The translations under genes and the position numbers were made by a program. A DNA stretch of 64,000 nt from Flavobacterium sp. UBA6135. GTDB taxonomy: Bacteria > Bacteroidota > Bacteroidia > Flavobacteriales > Flavobacteriaceae. This document shows positions 10,201 to 17,445 of this stretch, in pieces (the first letter of the stretch is position 1; every line of letters starts with the position of its first letter). The notes beneath the pieces were generated by a model. That model saw nothing but the letters and a program-made list of their open reading frames with translations, was not told where the DNA came from and searched no databases. The DNA is taken from assembly GCF_002428305.1 (NCBI RefSeq), contig NZ_DIVJ01000018.1, positions 4,724 through 68,723 on the forward strand, written 5' to 3'.

Positions 10201-11476
10201 AGTAGAATTATATGCTCGTCAAGATGGTGCTACAGCAGCTAATTCTAATATGTTGATTAGTTATGGTACTAGTGCAACAGCTGTTGCAATGACCAATGCA
10301 ATTGTACCTGCTACGGGAATAGTAAATGGGAACTATCAACAAATTACAGGTGCATTCACTCCATCAGCATCAGGCGTATATTATGTTGGTATAAAAGGAT
10401 TTATGAATGGTACACCTTGGTACATTTCACTTGATGATATCAGTATTGATGTGTCACCGGCATGTTTAGCTCCAACCAATTTAGTTGTTTCAAATGTTAC
10501 AAGTAATTCAGCCAATTTAGGTTGGACAGAAAATGGAACAGCAACAGTTTGGGATATTGAATGGGGAACTGCAGGCTTTACACCAACAGGAACACCTACT
10601 ATTTTAGGAACAACAACAAACCCTCACGCCTTAACAGGATTAGATCCAAATACAGCTTATAGTTTTTACGTAAGAACTAATTGTGGTGGAACAAATGGAG
10701 AAAGCACTTGGTCCGGACCATTTAACTTTACAACAGCATGTATTGCTACAACTGTTCCGTATGTAATGAATTTTGAGACAGCAATAGTTCCTGCTTTACC
10801 AAACTGTACATCTATCCAAAATGTAGGTACGGGTAATTTATGGACAGTTGCTAATAATCCCGGATTTGGTTTTACAACAAAAACGCTACAGTACCTTTAT
10901 AATGGTTCAAATGCAGCAAATGTTTGGTTTTATACACAAGGATTGAATCTAACTGCAGGAACAACGTATTCAATTGCGTTTGACTATGGTTCAAATTCTA
11001 CAGCCTATGTTGAAAAATTAAAAGTGGCGTATGGTACTTCAGCTACTGCTGCATCCATGACAAATGTAGTTGTTGACTTGCCAAGCATTTCTAATAACAC
11101 ACCGGTTACTAGTTTAACTGAGTTTACACCAACTACTACAGGGGTTTATTATTTTGGTTTTAATGTTTATTCAGCAGCCAACCAATATAATTTGTATGTT
11201 GATAATATAGTTATTGACGTGTCATTAAGCACAGGTTCTTTTGATTCATCAAGTTTCAGTGCGTATCCAAACCCTGTAAAAGATGTATTTAATTTTGCTT
11301 ACAGCAATACGATTTCTGATTTAGTAATCTACAATCTTTTAGGACAACAAGTTTTGGCAACAAAACCTAATGCAACGCAAGGTCAAGTTGACATGTCAAG
11401 TTTCCCGAACGGAACGTATTTGGTTAAAGTAACCTCAGAAAACCAAACGAAAACTATTAAAGTGATTAAAAACTAG
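7283..11476 (+). CDS. Second giant FN3-rich T9SS surface protein
   Basis: This 1397-residue protein is a paralogue of its upstream neighbour. The N-terminus has an unusually long charged region before the hydrophobic core (about residues 24-37, ending IYAQ). An internal Met at 14 (MKKKPWLDRM) could be the true start and gives a more ordinary signal peptide. FN3 units lie at about 255-350, 535-630, 801-893 and 1058-1152, interleaved with choice-of-anchor-J/MAM-like units (630-800, 893-1057, 1153-1312) and a unique domain at 350-535. The T9SS tail covers 1313-1397 and is nearly identical to that of the first protein. The anchor-J unit encoded at about 9175-9690 is almost the same as the one at 4745-5260. 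A TACTTTAG sequence at 7249-7256 may be its -7 box. The function is unknown beyond probable surface display. Confidence 0.9.
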   Translation: MRKFTFYDSFLNQMKKKPWLDRMSLFMVFLIGQFIYAQEYQHLQIATGLTQDVIANGVGNASSSTTSGVDVVNFAFVSNDFQATVSSPALTFGLPVDGLITSAVAATPNLTFQLASYTGTNSLKLEAQNSSSTLTFSNNVAAKKLLFLVTSGSGISTFTGVITFADNSTQTISSSTIPDWFNSTTLPVAISGIGRINTTNNTTENPSGNPRLYQLEIPILVANQTKVISSIEITKTSLAGNALNLFAVTAELLGACPSPDALTASALTTSATVSWNLPAILPTEGYQYYYSDVNTPPTGSTVPSGTVLSSATSVALSSLLPSQNYYFWIRSNCGNDEFGTWQFVSLTTATPGHIGSGSATSSYFPIYSCYGYNYSQQIYLASELQAVLEPGNTYISKIRFKSTTLPTTPANFASWTVYMGNTTQSVFVDSDAWVPAANLTQVYSGNLTFTANDWVEISLNVGFIWDGTSNLVIGVDENTPNYSCTATWASFPSGSNRGILYYSDTNNPDPSLPPTANYGPNANIAQIQIVSILPPNCLPPSSIVVSNVTANGADLDWSPQGVETTWQYAVGLSTVTDPSGLTPVDVIGGVPTATISTGLVGNTNYKVWVRSNCGSEFSPWAGPIIFKTLCGDVTEFSENFDSLTSNFSTTMPDCWDRALVGTPSLYVTTGSTAPMSPSNRLYMFVSSTPTTVPAQQACAILPSVSNLSAGTHRLRFKAFSTQVNRFVEVGYLTDPTDINSFVPLEEITIPGTVVTNSQQFFISPPASVPAGVKHLAILNPGFPGETSTVYIDDVIWEAIPSCPEPTSSSVGAITATSAQLTWTEGGTATAWNIEWGTAGFSPTGTPNILETTTNPYNLTGLTPNTAYSYYVQASCGGTSETSVWVGPFNFTTPCIPYTIPYFEGFESGYTHNTAVSGCFVQASVTGTAVWTANNTLTTYNRAPRTGGWNAFLQYGNEDWLFIPIELVGGTSYTVELYARQDGATAANSNMLISYGTSATAVAMTNAIVPATGIVNGNYQQITGAFTPSASGVYYVGIKGFMNGTPWYISLDDISIDVSPACLAPTNLVVSNVTSNSANLGWTENGTATVWDIEWGTAGFTPTGTPTILGTTTNPHALTGLDPNTAYSFYVRTNCGGTNGESTWSGPFNFTTACIATTVPYVMNFETAIVPALPNCTSIQNVGTGNLWTVANNPGFGFTTKTLQYLYNGSNAANVWFYTQGLNLTAGTTYSIAFDYGSNSTAYVEKLKVAYGTSATAASMTNVVVDLPSISNNTPVTSLTEFTPTTTGVYYFGFNVYSAANQYNLYVDNIVIDVSLSTGSFDSSSFSAYPNPVKDVFNFAYSNTISDLVIYNLLGQQVLATKPNATQGQVDMSSFPNGTYLVKVTSENQTKTIKVIKN

Positions 11477-11500
11477 GTAATCTTAGTTTAAAATACTGAA

Positions 11501-11529
11501 AACCGCCTGAGCAATCAGGCGGTTTTTTT
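11501..11529 (+). terminator. Rho-independent terminator of the second T9SS gene
   Basis: The stem AACCGCCTGA / TCAGGCGGTT with loop GCAA and seven T has the same stem and loop as the terminator at 7119-7148. The duplication that produced the two 3' gene ends therefore seems to have included the terminator. Confidence 0.95.
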
Positions 11530-11657
11530 GTTACTTGATTATGGTACAAAACACCATTCTCTCATTTTCGATTACCATCACTAATTTATTCTGCATCATA
11601 TAAAGAAAACCAATGCTATAAAATGTTATGACCTTATGAAACTCTTATAAAATTGAG

Positions 11658-11685
11658 GTAAAAAAAACCGGACTTTGTCCGGTTT
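11658..11685 (-). terminator. Leftward rho-independent terminator without an obvious gene
   Basis: The inverted repeat AAACCGGAC / GTCCGGTTT with a 3-base loop is followed by T8 when read on the minus strand. No annotated minus-strand gene ends here; the nearest rightward sequence on that strand is non-coding. It may close a small untranslated RNA or a transcript with the tiny ORF ending near 11722. On the plus strand the hairpin is followed by A rather than T. Confidence 0.7.
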
Positions 11686-12075
11686 AAAAATAAGCCTTGT
11701 GGTATTATTAAAAAGGTTAGTTAGTTAGGCCATTTTTTCTTAAACCAATACATGAAAAAAAAACTATAATATTTTTTTAATATTTAAAAATAGATTTAAC
11801 TATTGTATCAAATTACTATTGAAATTTAAATAATTGTTTTGATAACAAATGTTATAAATATGAAAGGTAACAATAGACATACCTAATTGATAATAAAATT
11901 AATATATCCTTCAGATTAAACAAGTTTTTTTACGAATGAGTACTATTAATTTATTTATAACTTAAAAAAATCAACGCAGTTTTTCTAATGAACTCGGATT
12001 CTTTAAGTTTTGACTATTAACATTTCTTACAATAATGTTCTAAATTTTAATCCGTTACATTTCTGTGAATACTAC

Positions 12076-12092
12076 AACATTTAATAAATGTT
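12076..12092. promoter_or_regulatory. 17-base palindrome upstream of the kinase promoter
   Basis: AACATTTA and TAAATGTT form a perfect inverted repeat around a single central A. It lies about 30 bases before the -7 box at 12121 and could be an operator. No regulator gene next to it suggests which protein would bind. Confidence 0.4.
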
Positions 12093-12117
12093 ATGCAACA
12101 ATATAGGTAAACCAAAA

Positions 12118-12134
12118 TCCTATCTTTGATAGGA
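12118..12134 (+). promoter_or_regulatory. -7 box inside an inverted repeat, promoter of the PAS histidine kinase
   Basis: TATCTTTG at 12121-12128 matches the Bacteroidetes -7 consensus TAnnTTTG. It is embedded in the perfect inverted repeat TCCTATC / GATAGGA with a 3-base centre. The box lies about 50 bases before the ATG at 12178. No clear TTG -33 element is visible. A protein bound to the repeat would occlude the promoter. Confidence 0.55.
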
Positions 12135-12177
12135 GTGCTTATACTCAAAATAAGCAATAACCTAAATCAATATAAAC

Positions 12178-13347
12178 ATGCAAGAAGAATTAGAAACAGT
12201 AAAAATTCTAAAAAAACAGTATGTGCCCGGCACTGCGTTTTACAGTCAAGTGATTGATAGTTTGCATGACTATGCCATCTTTACGGTGGACATGGATTTG
12301 CAAGTAAATAGCTGGAACTCGGGTGCTACCAAAATTTTTCAGTACGAAACAGATGATATTATTGGAAAACCATTTAGCATCATCTTTACAGATGAAGACA
12401 AAGTAAGTGGTATACCCCAAAATGAAATTGATTTGGCGATGCAAAACGGACGTTCAACGGATATCCGTTGGCACCTTCGGAAAGACAGTACCACATTTTA
12501 TGCAGATGGTTTGGTATTTCCTCTAAGAGATGAAGAAGATGCTGTTATTGGGTATGTTAAAATATTAAGAGATATTACTGCTAGAAAAGAATCCGAAGAT
12601 GCCTTGAAAAGTTATACCAAAGAGATGGAAGACCTCAACTCGCACAAAGAAAGTGTACTGGCTATTTTATCTCACGATTTAAGAAGTCCGCTTTCCGCCA
12701 TTATACAAGGTACAGAATACTTGTCAACCAACTTTGACAGCGTTGGTCCCGAACTGGCTGTAGAACTAGTGAAAGAAATCCATACCGCCACCAAAAACCA
12801 ATTAGATATGTTGGACTACTTGGTGGAGTGGGCACGAATAAAATATGCAGCAGAGGCATTTAATCCTACTACGATTACTCTGTTGCCTTCCGTTAATAAA
12901 GTATTAGCTAATTTAAAAGAAGCAGCAGCTTTAAGTTGTATCTGTATTCAAAATGAAATTAGTGCAGATTACAGAGTGTATGCTGACGAGAAAATGGTGC
13001 TTTCTATACTACAAAATTTGATTTCTAACGCCATCAAGCATTCGCACAGAGAAGGATGTATTACTTTATCAGCCAAAGAACAAGAAGGTAAAATAATTAT
13101 CGCCGTTCAAGACCAAGGCAATGGCATTGCTAAAGAAGCACAGAGTACCCTTTTTTCACCTCAAGTGAACAATCTTACCAAAGCTGTTGAAACCAAACAG
13201 GGAGCTGGAATAGGTTTACTATTAGTCAAAGGCTTTTTGGAGAAAAACGGCGGCACTGTTTGGGTAGAAAGCGAAGAAGGTAACGGAGCTTGTTTCTATT
13301 TCACATTACCTGAAGGGAAAGGACAGTGGATAATGAAAGCGATTTGA
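12178..13347 (+). CDS. Soluble PAS-domain sensor histidine kinase
   Basis: The 389-residue protein has a PAS/PAC sensor (about residues 20-140, with the PAC segment ending DITARK), a HisKA dimerisation helix with the phospho-acceptor His at 166 (SHDLRSP), and a HATPase_c domain with N-box (NLISNAIKHS, about 278), G1 box (DQGNGIAKE) and G2 box (GAGIGLLLVKG, about 341-351). All motifs needed for autophosphorylation are intact. There is no signal peptide or transmembrane helix, so it should sense a cytoplasmic cue. No response regulator is adjacent, making it an orphan kinase. The partner and stimulus are unknown. Confidence 0.93.
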   Translation: MQEELETVKILKKQYVPGTAFYSQVIDSLHDYAIFTVDMDLQVNSWNSGATKIFQYETDDIIGKPFSIIFTDEDKVSGIPQNEIDLAMQNGRSTDIRWHLRKDSTTFYADGLVFPLRDEEDAVIGYVKILRDITARKESEDALKSYTKEMEDLNSHKESVLAILSHDLRSPLSAIIQGTEYLSTNFDSVGPELAVELVKEIHTATKNQLDMLDYLVEWARIKYAAEAFNPTTITLLPSVNKVLANLKEAAALSCICIQNEISADYRVYADEKMVLSILQNLISNAIKHSHREGCITLSAKEQEGKIIIAVQDQGNGIAKEAQSTLFSPQVNNLTKAVETKQGAGIGLLLVKGFLEKNGGTVWVESEEGNGACFYFTLPEGKGQWIMKAI

Positions 13348-13587
13348 AAATATTTAAATAAGAAATCATAAACTAATATTTTCATGTCTGTATAATAATT
13401 CAAAATTTAAAATAGTATAGAAGATGAAAAGAGATGAAGGCGAAAAAGGGAAGAAGATAAAATAAAAGTAGCAAGAGACTTTGAGCTTTTGGTCTTCAAA
13501 AAATTAAATAAACCTTTTGATTCGTTTGATGTTTTATTTTGATGAAATGTTTTTTTAATGTTTTTTATACAATTAGAAAAGAAGATA

Positions 13588-14274
13588 CTATATTTTATAA
13601 TGAAAAAAAATTCCCTTATCAGCCGGAGTCCAAAAAGCAGCTTTTAACCCCGCTTTTTTTAAAGCTTGATTTGTCCAGGTATTGCACGTGTAAAACAAGT
13701 TATAGGTTCGATTAGCCACATAAAAACTATCATTTTTACCATAGGTTGCAGCCTCAATAAAAATGGGATCTCCGTTGGTGTCATATTGAAAACTAGCTTC
13801 GATGAAAGAAATTAATTTTTGATATTGTTTTTTCGAAATTTCAATTTTTACACAATTTTCAGTTTCTTGAATTTGTTTGTAAAAAGTGGTATGCATTGCC
13901 GAAGTTCCAAGGTTGAAGGCGGCCTTAAAAGCGGTACTGAATTTTAAATCAGACCATTCCGGCGTGTCGAGATAAAAACCTTTGTCACCCCAGCCAAATG
14001 CTAAAAATTGATGAGTTGAATCTTTGGATTGTATGTTTTCAAATTTTATTTTCTCCGACCAATCTTTCAAATCAGATTTTATTGGTAAAACCAAATCGGT
14101 GTGAACGCCATTTGATTTGATGTAAATGGTGTATTCTTTTGTATGCTCCGATTGATTTTTATTTACCGGAATAATAGATAAAACAAAAGCTGAAATAACA
14201 TAAAGCATCAATAAAAAAACTATAAATAAAACAAATTTCAATACTATTTTTAAAGCTGATTTTATTTTTTTCAT
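13588..14274 (-). CDS. DUF2459 / TIGR02117 family membrane-anchored protein
   Basis: This protein of about 228 residues has a short basic N-terminus and one transmembrane helix (about residues 8-33), followed by a soluble domain. The segment YIKSNGVHTDLVLP, then FGWGDKGFY and a SAMHTTFY stretch, is typical of the DUF2459 family, whose function is unknown. I chose the ATG at 14274; the frame extends to a TTG at 14292 (six codons more), but the ATG places the membrane segment better. It follows the broken lipoprotein gene on the same strand by about 33 bases and may have been cotranscribed with it. Confidence 0.8.
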   Translation of the reverse strand: MKKIKSALKIVLKFVLFIVFLLMLYVISAFVLSIIPVNKNQSEHTKEYTIYIKSNGVHTDLVLPIKSDLKDWSEKIKFENIQSKDSTHQFLAFGWGDKGFYLDTPEWSDLKFSTAFKAAFNLGTSAMHTTFYKQIQETENCVKIEISKKQYQKLISFIEASFQYDTNGDPIFIEAATYGKNDSFYVANRTYNLFYTCNTWTNQALKKAGLKAAFWTPADKGIFFHYKI

Positions 14275-14307
14275 TTGATAATCTTCTAACAATTTTTGAA
14301 CTTTTTT

Positions 14308-14970
14308 TTAATTTATTTTTTTGAAAGTTTTGTCATATCCAAAGTCCTTTAATTTCAAAAACTTCTTAATTTCATTTTTGTTAGGCGAAATCAAAAAAGA
14401 TGTGGAATCTATCATCTTTGATTTTATTTTTGTGATTGAATCCATTTTTATTAAATCTGTATCAGAATAAAGTTGTTTTACAGTGAGAATATCATCTTGT
14501 AAGGAATAAATTGTAATTTTCCAATAAATGGAATCTCTTTGATTTATAATTAAATTATTATTGATTCGTTTTACTTTTTTATCATTTGATTAGATAAAGA
14601 AAGTATCTCTTTGTTTGGAATAAAGTTCTAAAGAATCACCAATACTTTTATAATTAAATTCTTCTTTGGAATTTTTAAAGACATACTTATCATTAACAAA
14701 ATCAAAATCGGCTTTCAATGAATCTAAATCAGAAATAGAAATTCGGTAAGCAAAATTAGCTTCATAATACATGGCTTCTTTAGTTATTGTAAAAAATAAA
14801 GAATCTGAATCCACATACAAACCAATAAACTTATTCGGAAATTTATTTAACTCTGAATCGTTCACCGGCTGAGGTGAACTAAAATAAAATTGGTTACCAA
14901 CAATTTCTGCTTTTTTCTGTTTACATGAAATTAAAAAAATGATCAAAAATGATAAAAACAGTTGCTTCAT
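14308..14970 (-). pseudogene. Lipoprotein gene interrupted by an in-frame TAA
   Basis: The first part (14970 to 14590) encodes 126 residues with a lipoprotein signal: a hydrophobic core and lipobox LISC with Cys at about 16. It stops at a TAA at 14590-14592. The same frame then stays open for another 93 codons to a TAA at 14308-14310. The downstream part reads like the second half of the same protein (KVKRINNNL, RDSIYWKITIYSL, KMIDSTSFLISP). Such a long open stretch in the same frame in AT-rich DNA is unlikely by chance. One base change at codon 127 would restore a protein of about 220 residues. A truncated 126-residue lipoprotein may still be made. A sequencing error is the alternative. Confidence 0.8.
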
Positions 14971-14990
14971 ACTAATTTTTCTATAAAAGT

Positions 14991-15017
14991 AAAAAACTGC
15001 TGAATTTCTTCAGCAGT
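14991..15017 (-). terminator. Terminator of ychF
   Basis: The stem ACTGCTGAA / TTCAGCAGT with a 4-base loop is followed by T6 on the minus strand. It lies just after the ychF stop codon and before the lipoprotein gene start, so it separates the two leftward units. Confidence 0.9.
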
Positions 15018-15052
15018 TTCCTCTATTTTCTTTTCTCTTTTTTTTATTCGCT

Positions 15053-16147
15053 TTACACATTAAAACGGAAATGCATCACATCACCATCTTTTACAATGTA
15101 TTCTTTTCCTTCCACGCGAAGTTTTCCGGCTTCTTTTACTTTGGCTTCTGAACCGAAATTGGAATAATCTTCGAAGGCAATTACTTCAGCTCTTATGAAT
15201 CCTTTTTCAAAATCGGTGTGGATAACTCCGGCTGCTTTTGGAGCAGTATCACCAATATTGATAGTCCATGCACGTACTTCTTTCACACCAGCTGTAAAAT
15301 AAGTTTGCAGGTTTAATAATTTATAAGCGGCACGAATTAAAACGGCCGAACCTGGCTCCTTTAATCCCATATCTTCCAAGAAAACTTGGCGTTCTTCGTA
15401 GCTTTCTAATTCCGTAATATCAGCTTCTGCTCCTACTGAAAGAACAATCACTTCGGCTTGTTCGTCTTTTACCATTTCGCGAACTTGATCCACATACTTG
15501 TTTCCGTTTACGGCTGATGCTTCGTCAACGTTGCAAACATACAAAACCGGTTTGGTTGTAATTAATTGAAATTCCTCCATCAAATCAATTTCATCTTGAT
15601 TTTGAGGAATAACCGTACGAGCCGATTTTGCTTGTAATAAAGCTTCGCGAATTCTATCTAACAAACCTTTTTCAACTATTGCTTCTTTATTACCTGTTTT
15701 TGCTGCACGATTGGTTTTTTCTAAACGCTTTTCAACGGTTTCTAAATCTTTTAGTTGTAATTCGATGTCGATGGTTTCCTTGTCACGAATTGGGTTTACA
15801 TTTCCGTCAACGTGAACAATATTATCGTTATCAAAACAACGCAACACATGAATAATAGCGTTACATTCTCTGATATTTCCTAAAAACTGATTTCCTAAAC
15901 CTTCACCTTTACTGGCTCCTTTCACTAATCCTGCAATATCAACAATATCAACCGTAGCCATTTGAACTCGTTCGGGTTTTACCAATTCTTCCAAACGTGC
16001 AATTCGAGGATCGGGAACATTTACCACCCCAATATTAGGTTCGATGGTGCAAAACGGAAAGTTCGCACTCTGAGCTTTAGCATTTGATAAACAATTAAAA
16101 AGGGTTGATTTTCCAACATTCGGTAATCCTACAATTCCTGCTTTCAT
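15053..16147 (-). CDS. ychF: Redox-regulated ATPase YchF (Obg family)
   Basis: The 364-residue protein begins MKAGIVGLPNVGKST, an N-terminal P-loop typical of YchF. VDIAGLVKGASKGEGLGN (switch/G3 region) follows, and NVDE stands in place of the GTPase specificity motif NKxD, matching the ATP preference known for YchF/Ola1. A coiled-coil region and a C-terminal TGS domain (YFTAGVKEVRAWTI, ending VMHFRFNV) complete the family architecture. YchF binds ribosomes and is linked to stress responses. The frame extends upstream to a Met at 16210, but those 21 extra codons overlap a -7 box and an inverted repeat, and homologues start at MKAG. Confidence 0.95.
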   Translation of the reverse strand: MKAGIVGLPNVGKSTLFNCLSNAKAQSANFPFCTIEPNIGVVNVPDPRIARLEELVKPERVQMATVDIVDIAGLVKGASKGEGLGNQFLGNIRECNAIIHVLRCFDNDNIVHVDGNVNPIRDKETIDIELQLKDLETVEKRLEKTNRAAKTGNKEAIVEKGLLDRIREALLQAKSARTVIPQNQDEIDLMEEFQLITTKPVLYVCNVDEASAVNGNKYVDQVREMVKDEQAEVIVLSVGAEADITELESYEERQVFLEDMGLKEPGSAVLIRAAYKLLNLQTYFTAGVKEVRAWTINIGDTAPKAAGVIHTDFEKGFIRAEVIAFEDYSNFGSEAKVKEAGKLRVEGKEYIVKDGDVMHFRFNV

Positions 16148-16163
16148 CTTAGGGTAATGGGTT

Positions 16164-16181
16164 AGTCCCGAAACTTCGGGA
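16164..16181. repeat. TCCCGAA/TTCGGGA inverted repeat before ychF
   Basis: TCCCGAA and TTCGGGA are separated by two bases just upstream of the ychF start codon, inside its probable 5' leader. Short CCCGA-type palindromes are frequent at flavobacterial gene ends, so this may be one copy of a dispersed repeat. A role in ychF expression cannot be judged. Confidence 0.5.
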
Positions 16182-16207
16182 ATGGGTAATCGGTTTTTAA
16201 ACGGGTG

Positions 16208-16215
16208 CAAATATA
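16208..16215 (-). promoter_or_regulatory. -7 box of ychF
   Basis: TATATTTG on the minus strand matches TAnnTTTG exactly. It lies about 60 bases upstream of the chosen ATG at 16147. It overlaps the alternative upstream Met at 16210, which argues against that longer start. Confidence 0.6.
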
Positions 16216-16363
16216 GTTTATAATATTGAAAGATTAAAAATTATTGGATTTGAAATGTCGCAAAACAAAGGTGGGAATTATGTAATTTAAAAAACGAGTT
16301 GTGTAATGACTTCAGAGCATTGATACAGTACATTTACATTATTAAAAATTAAATCTAAAAATT

Positions 16364-16894
16364 ATGAAACTATTTTCTATCGGATTGTTGTTGTTAACAT
16401 TTACTTTTGGTCAAGCTCAAAATAAAAATGTAAAAGACGAAACCAAAACTACCACAACAACAATTAAAACCAGTGAAGGTGAAAAAAAAATCATCAAAGA
16501 AGAAAATTCTAAAGAAGTTCAACTAATTCAAGTTGGCGATAAAAAAGACAACACTGTAAATCGTGATGTAAAAAACACTCCAACTATTGTAACAGAATCA
16601 ACTGAGATTTCTACAACTTCAAGACCAAACGTAAAAGACAAAGACCGTTCGTCAGTTTATGTTATTAATGGTCAAAAATATAGAGTTATGGCAGAACCTA
16701 AAGGGTATAGCGTTGTGAGTGAGAAAAATAAAAATTATGCTAGAATAAGACAAACCTCTAACAATACCTATATTTTTACAAGAAAAAACAAAACATCATA
16801 TGGTCATTTTGATTCAAATGGTGATTTAATTTTGGAAACTTATGATCCAAAAAAAGATGTTTTTGTAACTGAGAAAATTACTATAATTAAGTAA
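16364..16894 (+). CDS. Small exported protein of unknown function
   Basis: The 176-residue protein has a signal peptide (residues 1-18, ending FGQAQ). A low-complexity region rich in Lys, Thr and Glu (about 20-95) leads into a small folded region starting VYVINGQKYRVM and ending in a run of charged residues. I do not recognise the family. Expected location is the periplasm or outside the cell. It stands alone between the divergent ychF promoter region and a probable terminator at 16972. Confidence 0.75.
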   Translation: MKLFSIGLLLLTFTFGQAQNKNVKDETKTTTTTIKTSEGEKKIIKEENSKEVQLIQVGDKKDNTVNRDVKNTPTIVTESTEISTTSRPNVKDKDRSSVYVINGQKYRVMAEPKGYSVVSEKNKNYARIRQTSNNTYIFTRKNKTSYGHFDSNGDLILETYDPKKDVFVTEKITIIK

Positions 16895-17445
16895 TTACTT
16901 GTTATAATTATAAAGAAACCGTCTCACAAACTTGAAGGCACTAAAAAAGTCTTCTCGCTGGTAAATCGTTTAAAAAAAGGGGTAAAAAACTAGATTTTTA
17001 ACTCCTTTTTTCTTGTAATTAACTGTAATTACAGCGTTTTAATGATATTTCCACAACAACAAATAATTTAGGCATTGACATTCTTCTTTATAATATTTAA
17101 TTATTACAGAGTATAATTTTCTTAGAAAAATTAGGTGCTGATAGATTTTTCATTTATCTACGATGAGTTGGTTAATAATTATTTTACTAATAATGATCAT
17201 ATAGCATTGAGTTTTGTTTGTATATTTAAGACTTAGCATTTTTATATTTGATACAGTTTATTGAACTAACTCAAATTTCAATGGATACTTTCTTTGAATT
17301 CATAAAGATTTAAGAAAACATATTAAAAAAAAATGCATAACCTCAAACTGACAATACTGTCAATATTTTTCTTAATAACTTTAAATCATATTTCTTTTAA
17401 AATTTTGCTTTATCCGCTATATTAGCACAAAATCATTTTTCCCCC
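16895..17445. other. 551-base intergenic region before parE
   Basis: Besides the terminator-like hairpin at 16972-17011, it contains a perfect 12-base palindrome CTGTAATTACAG at 17023-17034 and a weak TGACA/TGTCA repeat at 17349-17362. TATATTAG near 17418 is a near match to the -7 consensus; the same variant precedes gyrA near 43563. A 30-codon ORF at 17333-17425 overlaps that promoter and is probably chance. Confidence 0.5.
16972..17011 (+). terminator. Probable terminator after the exported protein gene
   Basis: An A-rich arm ending GGGGTAAAAA pairs imperfectly with TTTTTAACTCC followed by T6. The stem contains one bulge and a G-T pair. It lies about 78 bases after the stop codon at 16894. 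Confidence 0.55.

Larger units (their letters stand above)
11530..12177. other. 648-base intergenic region with palindromes and an orphan leftward terminator
   Basis: The gap is AT-rich and contains no ORF of normal size. It holds a hairpin at 11665-11685 whose T run lies on the minus strand, a 10-codon minus-strand ORF beside it, a 17-base palindrome at 12076-12092 and the kinase promoter with its own inverted repeat at 12118-12134. Confidence 0.6.

Noticed and set aside
16148..16210. N-terminal extension of ychF by 21 codons
   Set aside because: It overlaps a -7 box and an inverted repeat, and the conserved P-loop starts right after the later Met.
17333..17425. 30-codon hydrophobic ORF before parE
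   Set aside because: It overlaps the probable parE promoter, has no coupling to parE, and could arise by chance in AT-rich DNA.
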